DNA from: Flavobacteriales bacterium
GTDB lineage: Bacteria; Bacteroidota; Bacteroidia; Flavobacteriales_D; Parvicellaceae
Direction of reading: 5' to 3'
Length of the DNA: 64,000 nt
Assembly (NCBI GenBank): GCA_020635565.1
Contig: JACJZN010000010.1
Span: 30,659-94,658 of the forward strand
Part shown: in pieces, positions 7,856 to 17,505 of the stretch
Layout of the letters: every line of letters begins with the position of its first letter
How positions within the stretch are numbered: position 1 is the first letter of the stretch
Made by a program: the position numbers and the translations under genes
The notes under the pieces: model-generated
Database searches by the model: none
What the model was told of the DNA's origin: nothing
The model's input: the letters and a program-made list of their open reading frames with translations, nothing else

Positions 7856-8284
7856 TTAGTTAGAGATATGTAACTGTCCAGAATTTGGATCGTAAGAAGT
7901 TCGATACTGATACAGTGCATAAGGTGCTGGTCCCTCCAGAACGGTTCCATCGAAAATACTATACTTAGTCCCATCACAATCGCATTCCACTATGAAGTTG
8001 GTGCTATCTACCACTCCATACCCACATGAATTGGGAAGTTCAAATGTACATTTACGCTCATATGCAACAACAGTTTCATAAGATTGCCTGTAAACAATAA
8101 TACCATCATTTCCGCCTGTAACGTAAACCCATCCCCCTATGATATTAAGATTCGAATAGGCTGGCAAACTTGTATTAATGTATATATCCACAGGCACGTA
8201 TGGCATTTGATTTTGGTTGCCCCGACAACCAAATATCAAAGGCAACATTAACACTAGTTGCAGGTATGAAATTAGATTTTTCAT
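7856..8284 (-). CDS. Lipoprotein with a Rieske-like fold lacking cluster ligands
   Basis: A 142-residue protein; the signal ends in LIFGC (lipid Cys about 20). The C-terminal part 'ECDCDGTKYSIFDGTVLEGPAPYALYQY' follows the Rieske pattern C-P-C-H-G-S-x-F-D-x-x-G-x-V-x-x-G-P-A. The His of CxxH is Asp (CDCDG), and the first site reads KCTFE where C-x-H is expected. With both histidines gone it should not bind a [2Fe-2S] cluster. I infer a structural relic or a re-purposed Rieske fold on the periplasmic membrane face. It is the first gene of a pair with the barrel protein at 7251. Confidence 0.6.
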   Translation of the reverse strand: MKNLISYLQLVLMLPLIFGCRGNQNQMPYVPVDIYINTSLPAYSNLNIIGGWVYVTGGNDGIIVYRQSYETVVAYERKCTFELPNSCGYGVVDSTNFIVECDCDGTKYSIFDGTVLEGPAPYALYQYRTSYDPNSGQLHISN

Positions 8285-8375
8285 ATTTTGTAATTGTAAA
8301 TTTAAACGAATATCTTTACAGAAACGTGTACTGTTGGTGCTAAAATTGACAATACATTTAGTAATCCAATGATCT

Positions 8376-8648
8376 ATGAGAATTCTTTTATTGATATTTT
8401 TTCTTGGAGTGGCCGGAACGACTGCGACTACATACGCGCAAGAACCAGTGAACGAACATTATGAAAAAAAGAAAAAACAACGTAAGAAAGATCAAGATAA
8501 AGCTGAAAAAGAGATCCTTAAACAGCATGAGGATATCCAAAGCAAGGAAACTAAAAAAATGATGAAGGAAACCAAGAAAAAATCAAAACGGCTCAAGAAA
8601 GGTAAATCTCCCGACCCGTTTTGGAAAAAATGGTTTATTAAATCTTGA
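8376..8648 (+). CDS. Small exported Lys-rich protein
   Basis: A 90-residue protein: signal peptide MRILLLIFFLGVAGTTATTYAQ, then an extremely basic helix (HYEKKKKQRKKDQDKAEKEILKQHEDIQ... KKMMKETKKKSKRLKKGK) ending PDPFWKKWFIKS. Small lysine-rich exported proteins of this type occur in Bacteroidota; none has a function I know of. It could bind nucleic acid or anionic envelope polymers. It stands alone, divergent from the lipoprotein at 7856. Confidence 0.65.
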   Translation: MRILLLIFFLGVAGTTATTYAQEPVNEHYEKKKKQRKKDQDKAEKEILKQHEDIQSKETKKMMKETKKKSKRLKKGKSPDPFWKKWFIKS

Positions 8649-8698
8649 TCCCTGAGAAACAAGTCGATTCAAAAGTGGTGCTCTGAATAGTGTCTCCT

Positions 8699-10480
8699 TT
8701 ATTCGATAACGATCTCATATGGCAATCTTGCCTGAACGCCTCTCATTGAAGACATTTCATCGATGGTATTCAGCATTTTCATCACCTCAACTGAAGCCTT
8801 CGAACTAGTTTTGTTATCTTCTTTTCCAAGCTCCATATTTCTTAGAAAATCCATCATGCCATTATCCCACTCCGGATAAACTTTAATGTGAATATCACTC
8901 TTTTTGATCTTAGCTTGTTCAGCGGCATAGTATAAGGCATCATCAATTCCGCCTAGCTCATCAACCAATCCGATATTAAGCGCATCAGTTCCTGCCCAAA
9001 CTCTACCCTGTCCAATACTGTCTACAGCAGCTTGCGTCATTCCTCTTCCTTCAGCTACTTTTTTGGTGAAGTCATCATAGATCTGATCGACTCCTCCTTG
9101 AATAATATTTCTTTCCTCTTCTGTCAATGCTTGGAAAATCGGTAACGAAGAATTAGCGTGTACATTTGTTTTAGCCCCATCTATCGTTATCCCCAGTTTA
9201 TCCTCGAGCATTGGTCCAATATTAGGTATTACACCAAAAACGCCAATAGAACCTGTAATTGTATTAGGCTGTGCATAGATCTTGTCGGCAGGACAGGCTA
9301 TATAATAGCCTCCAGACGCAGCAACATCCCCCATTGATACGATAACTGGTTTCACTTCCTTTGTAAGTTTTACCTCTCTCCAGATCACATCAGATGCTAG
9401 TGCATCACCTCCCGGACTATTAATTCTTAAAACTACGGCTTTGATATTTTCGTCCAGTCTTGCATCTCGAATAGCTTCAGAAACTGTTTCAGATCCGATT
9501 GACTCTCTTGTGCCTTTACCACTATTGATACCACCTACAGCATAGACAACTGCAATATTCTCATCTTCACCGGCATTCTCCTTCTTAATATCCCTGTCCT
9601 TATGATAAGCATACTGTTCAAAATCCAGAAACTCAATTTCATTGATGGACTCAGCTTTGGTATTCTTTTTTATTATATCCAGAACCTCATCCTTATATAA
9701 CAATCCATCAACTAACTTATAACTCAAAGCTGTCTCCGCACTTCTGACATACAAGCTATCTGCTATCTCATTCAAATAAGCAACATCAATGCCTCTCTCT
9801 TTAGATATCCCTTTAAGCATTTGATTCCACATTGCATTAAGATAAGTCATTGTCTGCTTTCTGTTTGCATCACTCATGCTATCAAGCATAAATGGTTCTA
9901 CAGCCGATTTGAATTTATTATTGGAACCTCTGATGATCTGCATATCTACCCCTAACTTATCAATCATTCCTTTAAAGAACATGAGTTGAACTCCCAAGCC
10001 TCTGAATTCAACTAGTCCTACCGGATTCAGATAAACTTCGTTGGCAGCGGATGCTAGATAATATCCTTTTTGCGAGTAAACATCTGCGTATGCAATCACA
10101 AATTTTCCGGACTCCCTGAATTCAAGTATACTGTTTCTGATCTCCTCAAGGGTGGCCATACCTGCACTCATCGCAGGAGGTAGGTTAATCATGATCCCAT
10201 CAATTTTTTCATCCTTCTCTGCCGCTTCCAATGCAATTTTTATCTCGCGAAGTCCCATTGTATAGTTCGTTTGAATATTCGAACCTGTAAATGAGATCTC
10301 CGCATTGGAAAGTTCTGAGATGTTACCAAAGCTCATTTGAAGAACGCTATGTTCCTCATATTCATATTCTTTTTCATCAAATGCGATCCAAATGATTACA
10401 ACAAGGGTTAATATCCCTAGAAAAGCTAGAAAAATATAGGCTAATGTCGATGCCCAAAAACTTCTCCAAAATGGTCTCAT
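8699..10480 (-). CDS. sppA: Signal peptide peptidase SppA (67-kDa type)
   Basis: Membrane-bound serine protease that degrades cleaved signal peptides. It uses a Ser-Lys dyad in two tandem ClpP-like domains. The frame is open to 10531, but MRPFWRSFWASTLAYIFLAF (ATG 10480) gives the normal short N-terminus followed by one membrane helix, so 10480 is used (593 residues). The Lys region 'NNKFKSAVEPFMLDSMSD' is in the first domain and the nucleophile Ser is in 'GDVAASGGYYIACP' of the second. 'ITGSIGVFG' and 'GRVWAGTDA' are also typical. Length matches the double-domain family. Confidence 0.93.
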   Translation of the reverse strand: MRPFWRSFWASTLAYIFLAFLGILTLVVIIWIAFDEKEYEYEEHSVLQMSFGNISELSNAEISFTGSNIQTNYTMGLREIKIALEAAEKDEKIDGIMINLPPAMSAGMATLEEIRNSILEFRESGKFVIAYADVYSQKGYYLASAANEVYLNPVGLVEFRGLGVQLMFFKGMIDKLGVDMQIIRGSNNKFKSAVEPFMLDSMSDANRKQTMTYLNAMWNQMLKGISKERGIDVAYLNEIADSLYVRSAETALSYKLVDGLLYKDEVLDIIKKNTKAESINEIEFLDFEQYAYHKDRDIKKENAGEDENIAVVYAVGGINSGKGTRESIGSETVSEAIRDARLDENIKAVVLRINSPGGDALASDVIWREVKLTKEVKPVIVSMGDVAASGGYYIACPADKIYAQPNTITGSIGVFGVIPNIGPMLEDKLGITIDGAKTNVHANSSLPIFQALTEEERNIIQGGVDQIYDDFTKKVAEGRGMTQAAVDSIGQGRVWAGTDALNIGLVDELGGIDDALYYAAEQAKIKKSDIHIKVYPEWDNGMMDFLRNMELGKEDNKTSSKASVEVMKMLNTIDEMSSMRGVQARLPYEIVIE

Positions 10481-10583
10481 AACTTTACAATTTAGTTCTT
10501 GAGTACAAAATAAACCATAGCTATTCAACAAAATTGCGGCTTCTACATGAATGGTAATTGTTGTTTGTTTAACGGTTTTTATT

Positions 10584-10591
10584 TACTTTTG
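10584..10591 (+). promoter_or_regulatory. -7 box TACTTTTG
   Basis: Matches TAnnTTTG 17 bases before the ATG at 10609, with TTTG at about 10564-10567 as a candidate -33 element. Confidence 0.5.
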
Positions 10592-10608
10592 ACATCGGAT
10601 TTTTTGAT

Positions 10609-11055
10609 ATGAAACGACTTCTTTTAATACTCATCTTTGCATTATCTGGACCAATTTTTCTTGGTGGTTGCACTAACTCTGATGCTGTGGAAGCTCAAGT
10701 GGTTCACACCAAAGCTTGTACTATTGAAATTACAGGAATGATGTGTGAGAAGGGTTGTAAGACCACCATACAAAATCGGATAAACGAAATGGAAGGGGTG
10801 ATTATAGGTGAAGTTGATTATCCTTTAGGTAAAGCTTTTATTACTTATGATGCCAATGTCTTATCTTGCGAAAAGATCATTTCAGAGATTGAGTCTATTG
10901 GAGATGGTCTTTATAAGGCTACAAAAGTTGAGGATAAGGATATTGAAAATTCCCCTGAAAACTTGGATGAGAATGGTGAAGGGAACAGTGCAAGTGTTGA
11001 AAGTTACAGTTTTGAAGTTCCAGATATCACATGGTTCTTCTCGGCACTACTTTAA
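10609..11055 (+). CDS. Lipoprotein with an HMA heavy-metal-binding domain
   Basis: A 148-residue protein. The signal ends in IFLGGC, a lipobox. Residues about 36-110 form an HMA fold: 'CTIEITGMMCEKGCKTTIQNRINEMEGV' with a CxxxC site (MMCEKGC) in place of the usual CxxC, then 'EVDYPLGKAFITYD' and a final Cys-containing helix. This CxxxC HMA variant in periplasmic lipoproteins is common in Bacteroidota and is thought to bind Cu or another soft metal; that is family knowledge, not shown here. The gene ends 5 bases before the aminotransferase at 11061, an odd partner. Confidence 0.75.
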   Translation: MKRLLLILIFALSGPIFLGGCTNSDAVEAQVVHTKACTIEITGMMCEKGCKTTIQNRINEMEGVIIGEVDYPLGKAFITYDANVLSCEKIISEIESIGDGLYKATKVEDKDIENSPENLDENGEGNSASVESYSFEVPDITWFFSALL

Positions 11056-11060
11056 ACTAT

Positions 11061-12245
11061 ATGAGTTATCCACTATCGCCAGCTTTGGCTCACACCACAA
11101 AAATGCCTTTCAGGATTGACGTTGAAAAGGCTGAGGGTGTCTTCATTTTTGACAAGAATGGAAAAAAATATCTAGATTTTATCTCTGGAATTTCTGTAAG
11201 TAATATTGGACATAGACACCCGCATGTAGTTAAAGCGATCAAAGATCAACTAGATCATTACATGCATACTATGGTATATGGTGAATTTCATCAAGATCCT
11301 CAGATCAACTTAGCTGAAAAGTTAAACGATATTCTCCCTAAAGGATTGGATGTTTCCTACTTTGTGAATTCAGGGACAGAAGCTAATGAGGCAGCTCTAA
11401 AACTAGCGAAAAGGTATACAGGAAGACATAAACTGATCTCCTTTGTAGGCGCCTATCATGGTAATACACATGGCTCTATGAGTGTTAGTTTCAACGAATT
11501 GAAAAAAGCCCCATTCAGACCATTGCTTCCAGGTGTTGAGTTCATTCGCTTTAATGACAAAAATGAATTACAAAAAATAAATGAAGAAATAGCAGGTGTG
11601 ATCGTAGAGCCTGTTCAAGGAGATGCTGGTGTTAGGATTCCAGACCAAGACTATCTCCAAGCGCTAAAGAAAAGATGCGAAGAAGTTGGTGCTTTATTGA
11701 TCTTTGATGAGATCCAGACAGGCTTTGGAAGGACGGGTAAATTGTTTGCATTCGAACATTATAACGTTGTCCCTGATATTCTAACCATCGCCAAAGGTTT
11801 TGGAGGTGGAATGCCTATCGGTGCATTTATTTCAAGTCATATGATCATGGATGTCCTTACTGAACATCCAGCTCTAGGTCACATCACCACATTTGGTGGT
11901 CATCCTGTCAACTGCGCTTCAGCTTTAGCCAACATCGAAGTACTTGAAGGTGATAATTGGTCTATCATCAAGGATGCAGAAAGGAAGGGAGCGATGATCG
12001 AGAAGCTACTTATTCATCCTGAAGTTATTGAGATCAGACGTAAAGGACTTTTCTTTGCAATACAAATGAAAAATGCTGAAACTGTTGCGAAAGTTGTAAA
12101 CGGATGCAAGGAAAAAGGTCTTCTAAGCTATTGGTTCCTATCAAACCCTGACAGTTTCAGAATTGCCCCTCCTTTGACGGTCTCAAATGAAGAAATAAAT
12201 GAAGGCTGCCAAATCATTCGATCGGTATTTGATAATTTGGTCTAG
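11061..12245 (+). CDS. Class III PLP-dependent aminotransferase
   Basis: Transfers an omega- or alpha-amino group using pyridoxal phosphate; the closest subgroup is acetylornithine/ornithine-type. I use ATG 11061 (MSYPLSPALAHTT), 5 bases after the previous stop; the upstream start at 11031 overlaps that gene. Motifs: 'SGTEANEAALKLA' (PLP phosphate), 'FDEIQTGFGRTG' (Asp to the pyridine N), 'TIAKGFGGGMPIGAF' (Schiff-base Lys), 'TTFGGHPVNCA' and C-terminal 'FRIAPPLTVS'. The protein has 394 residues, normal for the family. It differs from the RocD-like protein at 58244. The exact substrate is not clear from sequence. Confidence 0.85.
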   Translation: MSYPLSPALAHTTKMPFRIDVEKAEGVFIFDKNGKKYLDFISGISVSNIGHRHPHVVKAIKDQLDHYMHTMVYGEFHQDPQINLAEKLNDILPKGLDVSYFVNSGTEANEAALKLAKRYTGRHKLISFVGAYHGNTHGSMSVSFNELKKAPFRPLLPGVEFIRFNDKNELQKINEEIAGVIVEPVQGDAGVRIPDQDYLQALKKRCEEVGALLIFDEIQTGFGRTGKLFAFEHYNVVPDILTIAKGFGGGMPIGAFISSHMIMDVLTEHPALGHITTFGGHPVNCASALANIEVLEGDNWSIIKDAERKGAMIEKLLIHPEVIEIRRKGLFFAIQMKNAETVAKVVNGCKEKGLLSYWFLSNPDSFRIAPPLTVSNEEINEGCQIIRSVFDNLV

Positions 12246-12247
12246 GA

Positions 12248-15200
12248 TTAATTCGTTTCAGTATCCCAGATATACTCATTAATGATACCACCATTTTTGA
12301 AATAAGCTGTGCTCCACTTACTGGTAACTTTCTTATACTCATCAGCCTTATTCCCTCTTACAACGATCCTTAGAATTGTGATCTCAACAACTTCACCTAA
12401 GTTATTAGTTCTCTGAAATGTTTTTTCAGTAACACCTTCAGGATATTGATTTGCTAAAGGATCAATATTTTCATCTGAGAACATGGTCGCCTTTTGCGTT
12501 TTTACACTATCCATAACTACTGAATTGTCATAACCCACATCAGAAAACTCATTATCAATAGAAGCATTATCATCTAATACATTATCCTGATATGCCACCA
12601 TTTTATCCATATTTTCCTCAACCATAGCAGACTCCTCCTCATCCATCCCCAATTGATCCTCTTTGATCTTATCCTTGTCCTTATAATTATCCTGACTTCT
12701 TTCCTCATTGATAACCATTCCATCCTGATAAAGATCTGACAGATCGCTCTGATAAATTTCCATTGCAGAAACATTATCCTCACGAGGAACATCCATCTCA
12801 TCCGCAAATTCATCAAGATAATCTCGATACTCCATATTATAATCATTTACAGCATCAGTCTTTTCTACGCTTTCAGCATGATTATCTAGGTTGATATCCA
12901 TTTGAAGTTCCTTAAAGTCATCCATCTGAACTACCGTCTCTTCCTTTCTTCTTAAGTCACCATCCTCCGCAAATTGTTCATAGTCAGAAGCCATTTGTTT
13001 ATAATCTCCGTATGTTTCATAAGTAGAAGACACTCCTTGATCAATCAAGTCATTGCTAATGTCAATCTGTATCTCCTTGTAGTCTTCCATATCAACAATG
13101 TTGTCCTCTCTTCTAACATCCATCTTTTCAGAAGCATCCTCTAAGTCATTCTGATAATCATTGTAGTATATTCTATTCTCGTTTGTTACATCCACTTCAG
13201 TTCCTGCTAGATCCAATTGAAGCTCTGATTGTTCAAGCTTGTACTCTTCCATATCATAGATGTTCTCCTTTCGATTCTCGTCCAAAGAGTACTCATATTC
13301 CGATCTTGCCTGTTCTGAATTATCGTAGTAATTATTTAAATTATTAGAACGATTGGTCTCCACATCATAGAAGCCTTCTATCTCCATCGTCTTGTTTTCC
13401 TTGTACTGCTCTATCTCAAGCAATACATCTTTTCTTTGTTCATCCCACAACTCTTGTAATTCTGCATATTCTGTATCCATCTGCTCGTAGTCTTCGTTAA
13501 TAGATTCTGTACGATCAGACTGAAACATCAATTCATCCTCATTATCTGTTTTTACTTTTTCCTTGTAGGTTTCGTAATCTGCATCTTTAGATGTGATCTC
13601 ATCTACCCGATCATCCGCCCAAAGTTTTTCAATTTCCTCCTCAGACATATGAATCTCCTCTCCATAATATCCAGGATCAATCTCAATCGCGTTCTCTTTC
13701 TCGATCTTCTCCTTTTGAGCTTGAGCAGCATCAGACATTAACGCTTTTATCTCCGCAATTTTATCAGTTGGATATTTCGCACCTGGTTTCACTCCCAACG
13801 CTCCTTCATAGGCATCTATTGCCTTCTGATATTTTTTCTCCGCGAACAATGCATTACCTTCCTGAACAAACTCATTATACGCATCGAGCTTTCCTGCACT
13901 GGCTTTTGCTTTTTTAATTTTTTCCAACTGCGCTGGCGGATATGGATCTGCTGGTTTTAAATCCTTTGCTCTTCCATAGAGTTCTTCAGCTCCATCCCAG
14001 TTTTTTGCTGCAAATAGAGCATCAGCTTTATCAATGATTTTCTGATATTGCTTATCGATGAACTTCGCAGCCCATTCCTCCATTAAATTATTCAGATAAT
14101 TCACCTGCTCCTGAGGATAGCTCTCATCTCCTTTTATCTTCATAGCAGCATCATACAATCCCTTTGCCGCGATTGCCAGATCATCACTTTCTGCAGCTAT
14201 TGCTTCATCCCTTTTCGCATCAGCTTTCGCAATTGCCGCCTGATATTTTTCTAACAAGGCATTTTCATTTGCCATATTTGAAAGGATGTCATTGATTTCG
14301 TTGATTCTCTTCTGAGGTTCTGTCTCAGCAGGCAAAATGTTCTTTGCTTCTGTATAAGCATCAATTGCTTCTTGATATTTTTTACTATCCTTTAGCGACT
14401 TTCCTTTAGCCATCAACGCATCATACTCCTGCTTTTTCTTAGCTTGTTCAGCGGCTGCATCATCAGCAGCTGCAGCATCTGCCAATTTCTGATCAATCAA
14501 TGCGATCTGCTCATTAGGACGAGGTCTATCAAAAACCCCCTTCGCTTTTATATAATCTGTTTTTGCTTCCTTCCATTTTCCAGCCTCAAATAAACCATCT
14601 GCACTCGCCATGTACTTATTGTATTCATCCTCTTTGGCTTTCATTGCAGAAACTTCTTTAATTCTCTGGTTCAAGATATCCTCTTTAGCAGCAAACAAAC
14701 CTTTAGCCTTTGAATATAATCCTATAGCTTTCTCATATTCTCCAGCTTCCGTTAAAGCAGTTCCTTTCTCCAGATATTTTTGAAATTGAGTCTCTGTTTC
14801 ATCATCCAGCTCCTTCTTCATTAGATCGTTCACCTCATCGATCTTCTTTTGAGGAATTGGACTATCTGTTTTAACTTCTTTTGCTTGTCCGTAGAATCCC
14901 TTAGCTTCCTCCCAACTCCTAGCATCCTTAGCGGCATCTCCCTTTGCTATTAGATCATTGAATTCCTTGTCTTTCGCTTCTGCAGCAGCATCTGATGCCT
15001 TCTGAGCTTCGTATGCTGCCTTAGCATCTTTAGCTGCCTTAATCTTTTGGTTTGCCAGAGCATTATTCACATTCAAACCTAAAGCTGATTCATATTCATT
15101 AATAGCCATATCAAAGGCATTTGAAGATAGATGGCCGTCTCCTGCAGCAACAAATTTCTCAAACTGGGCTTGCTTAGCTGCAGCGTCCTGATCAGCCATT

Positions 15201-17365
15201 TCCTGCTCATAAGCAGCTTTAGCATCCTTTGCTTCCTTTAATTTTTGATTCGCAAGTGTATTATTTACATCGAGATCAAGCGCTCCTTCATAATCATTTA
15301 TCGCACCATCAAAATCCTTTGAACCTAACTTTCCATCTCCAGCTGATATAAACTGATCAAACTTTGCCTGCTTCTGTTCGGCTTCATTCTTGTCAGCCAT
15401 TTCCTTTTCATATGCCGCTTTTGCATCTTGTGCCTCTTTGATCTTTTTGTTAGCTTTTGGATCATCTACAGCTAACGCCAATGCTTCCTGATATTTAGCT
15501 ATCGCTCCGTCAAAATCTTTAGATCCTAACTTACTATCACCATCAGAAATGAACTGATCGAACTTCTGCTTCTTAGCTGCTTCAGCATCAGAATTCTCTT
15601 TTGCACTTTTTGCATCCTGAGCTTCTTTGATCTTAGCATTAGCTGCAGCGTTATCATAACCTGTATTTAAAGCTTCCGTATATTTTGCGATCGCACCATC
15701 AAAGTCCTCACTTCCTAACTTCCCATTTCCATCGGCCATGAACTGATCAAACTTCTGCTTTTTAGCTGCTTCAGCATCTGCATTCTCTTTTGCACTTTTT
15801 GCATCCTGAGCTTCTTTGATCTTGGCATTAGCTGTGGCATTATCAAATCCAGTATTTAAAGCTTCGGTATATTTAGCGACTGCTCCATCAAAATCTTCGC
15901 TTCCCAATTTCGTATTTCCCTCGGAAATAAACTTCTCAAATGCCGCTTTCTTAGCTGCCTCTGCTGCTTCATCCTCTTTGGCTTTCTTTGCATCCTCCGC
16001 AGCTTTGATCTTAGCATTTGCCGCAGCATTATCAAAACCGGTATTCAAAGCTTCCTTATATTTTGCTATAGCTCCGTCAAAATCCTGACTTCCCAATTTA
16101 CTATCCCCATCAGCTATCAACTTATCAAATACTGCTTTTTTTGCCGCAGCATCTGCTTCTTCTTCTTTCTTTTTCTTGAGTTCCTTAGCTTTCTCCAATT
16201 CACTCTTAACTCTACTATCTTCTTTAATATTGAGGGCTGCAGTATATTTTTCTATGGAAGTATTATAATCTTCATTAAGCATTCCTTTATCACCAGCAGC
16301 AACTAATTCATTAAACTTCTGTTCCTCCTCCATCTGCTTTTTGATAATGTCTTCACATTCCTTAATCTTTACAGGAGGTGTTTTTTCAGTTGGTTTAATT
16401 TTTCCAGCTTCCTGATATAGAGTTTTAGCATACGCGTAATCCTTGTCCGCAAAAGCTTTGTCTGCCTCTTTCATTTTTGCCTGAAAATCAGCATCTACTT
16501 GAGCACCTTCTGCTGCCGCCTTTTGCGCTTTTGCATCATTTATTTTAGCATCAATAGTCTTATCTTCTGGCATGATGCTCTTTGCCTTCTCATACTTAGC
16601 TATAGCTTCATCATAATTTTTAGCAGTCAACGCTCCATCACCAGCCGTCACAGCCTGATCGAAACTCTTCTTTTGTTCAATCTTTTGCTCTGTTGTGGTG
16701 ATTTTTGTTGCTACGGTAGGATCATCTTTTTTAATCTCTTTTGCCTTTTCATAGTTGGTCATGGCTTCGGTATAATTACCTGCCTGAAAGGCTTTATCTC
16801 CATTCTCAACAAACTTTTTGAACTCTTCCTCTTCTTTATTTGCCTCCTTTGCAAGATCTTCAAAAAACTTTTCGTACTTACTTTTTTGGGCACTGGTATA
16901 GGAATAATCTACCGCCAAACCTCCCGTGGCAGGATCAATAGACAATTTCCCTACCTGAAAATCTCCAGAAACCGGACTATAGTCAACATCAGGCTTCTTT
17001 TCATCCAATTCAAAAGGTATTTCGAGAGGAATAGCATCAGGTGTATCTTCTTGAAAATATCCTGTTTTACCATCAATCGTGATCGTTTTACTCAGATATC
17101 CATCACAACTTGCCGAAATGGTATATACAAAGCCCATTGGTAATTCCAGATCACCGTATTTACCATTGGAACCAACTGTTACCGTCTTTACAACGGACCC
17201 ATTTTTTTTTACGGTAATCGTAGCTCCAGTCAGCTTTTTACCTGAAGAGGTAGTCATTCTTCCTTCTACATAAATTGTAGGACTATCCTGTGCCTTTGTT
17301 TCATTATAACCAGAGGCAATAAGAAACAAAACCAACAACCAACTGTATTTTAACAACTTGACCAT
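12248..17365 (-). CDS. Giant exported TPR-repeat protein with N-terminal carboxypeptidase-regulatory-like domain
   Basis: 1705 residues. Signal peptide at 1-25. Residues about 30-110 form a CarboxypepD_reg-like beta-sandwich ('YVEGRMTTSSGKKLTGATITV'), followed by the motif 'KLSIDPATGGLAVDY'. From about 170 to 1170 there are some 16 TPR-like modules of 60-67 residues ('FDQFISDGDSKLGSKDFDGAI...'), four of them near-identical in DNA. From about 1230 to 1620 a second, acidic repeat family occurs ('REDNIVDMEDYKEIQIDIS' type). The C-terminus is a short beta-like segment. Probably a long periplasmic scaffold; function unknown. A shorter paralogue of its N-terminus lies just upstream at 17506. Similar CarboxypepD_reg plus TPR proteins occur in other Bacteroidota. 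Confidence 0.8.
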   Translation of the reverse strand: MVKLLKYSWLLVLFLIASGYNETKAQDSPTIYVEGRMTTSSGKKLTGATITVKKNGSVVKTVTVGSNGKYGDLELPMGFVYTISASCDGYLSKTITIDGKTGYFQEDTPDAIPLEIPFELDEKKPDVDYSPVSGDFQVGKLSIDPATGGLAVDYSYTSAQKSKYEKFFEDLAKEANKEEEEFKKFVENGDKAFQAGNYTEAMTNYEKAKEIKKDDPTVATKITTTEQKIEQKKSFDQAVTAGDGALTAKNYDEAIAKYEKAKSIMPEDKTIDAKINDAKAQKAAAEGAQVDADFQAKMKEADKAFADKDYAYAKTLYQEAGKIKPTEKTPPVKIKECEDIIKKQMEEEQKFNELVAAGDKGMLNEDYNTSIEKYTAALNIKEDSRVKSELEKAKELKKKKEEEADAAAKKAVFDKLIADGDSKLGSQDFDGAIAKYKEALNTGFDNAAANAKIKAAEDAKKAKEDEAAEAAKKAAFEKFISEGNTKLGSEDFDGAVAKYTEALNTGFDNATANAKIKEAQDAKSAKENADAEAAKKQKFDQFMADGNGKLGSEDFDGAIAKYTEALNTGYDNAAANAKIKEAQDAKSAKENSDAEAAKKQKFDQFISDGDSKLGSKDFDGAIAKYQEALALAVDDPKANKKIKEAQDAKAAYEKEMADKNEAEQKQAKFDQFISAGDGKLGSKDFDGAINDYEGALDLDVNNTLANQKLKEAKDAKAAYEQEMADQDAAAKQAQFEKFVAAGDGHLSSNAFDMAINEYESALGLNVNNALANQKIKAAKDAKAAYEAQKASDAAAEAKDKEFNDLIAKGDAAKDARSWEEAKGFYGQAKEVKTDSPIPQKKIDEVNDLMKKELDDETETQFQKYLEKGTALTEAGEYEKAIGLYSKAKGLFAAKEDILNQRIKEVSAMKAKEDEYNKYMASADGLFEAGKWKEAKTDYIKAKGVFDRPRPNEQIALIDQKLADAAAADDAAAEQAKKKQEYDALMAKGKSLKDSKKYQEAIDAYTEAKNILPAETEPQKRINEINDILSNMANENALLEKYQAAIAKADAKRDEAIAAESDDLAIAAKGLYDAAMKIKGDESYPQEQVNYLNNLMEEWAAKFIDKQYQKIIDKADALFAAKNWDGAEELYGRAKDLKPADPYPPAQLEKIKKAKASAGKLDAYNEFVQEGNALFAEKKYQKAIDAYEGALGVKPGAKYPTDKIAEIKALMSDAAQAQKEKIEKENAIEIDPGYYGEEIHMSEEEIEKLWADDRVDEITSKDADYETYKEKVKTDNEDELMFQSDRTESINEDYEQMDTEYAELQELWDEQRKDVLLEIEQYKENKTMEIEGFYDVETNRSNNLNNYYDNSEQARSEYEYSLDENRKENIYDMEEYKLEQSELQLDLAGTEVDVTNENRIYYNDYQNDLEDASEKMDVRREDNIVDMEDYKEIQIDISNDLIDQGVSSTYETYGDYKQMASDYEQFAEDGDLRRKEETVVQMDDFKELQMDINLDNHAESVEKTDAVNDYNMEYRDYLDEFADEMDVPREDNVSAMEIYQSDLSDLYQDGMVINEERSQDNYKDKDKIKEDQLGMDEEESAMVEENMDKMVAYQDNVLDDNASIDNEFSDVGYDNSVVMDSVKTQKATMFSDENIDPLANQYPEGVTEKTFQRTNNLGEVVEITILRIVVRGNKADEYKKVTSKWSTAYFKNGGIINEYIWDTETN
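15432..16187 (-). repeat. Four tandem 189-bp coding repeats
   Basis: Matching blocks start at about 15432, 15621, 15810 and 15999, exactly 189 bp (63 codons) apart. Each encodes a 'KxFDxxxxxGxxKLGSxDFDGAIAKYxEAL' module of the giant TPR protein. Neighbouring modules outside this block are more diverged and differ in length (for example 201 bp). The DNA similarity indicates recent unequal crossing-over or conversion, and the copy number may vary between strains. Confidence 0.8.
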
Positions 17366-17505
17366 TTAACTTACAAATGTCGCATTAATAATTTAAACCT
17401 TAAAATCAGCCATAACGAAATTTCAAATAAGAAGTTTCATCGTGCTAAACACCCATGTTTCACATGGCTGTACACTCATATAATGTAAAGGTTCAAAGAA
17501 AGTAA

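Noticed and set aside
15816..17143. Long open frames on the plus strand opposite the giant TPR gene (for example 16499-17143)
   Set aside because: They mirror the strongly biased codons of the repeat gene; their hydrophobic translation is an artefact of Glu/Lys/Ala codons read in reverse.
17451..17468. CCATG-N5-CATGG palindrome after the gene at 17506
   Set aside because: Only five base pairs per arm and no T-run; too weak to call a terminator or operator.
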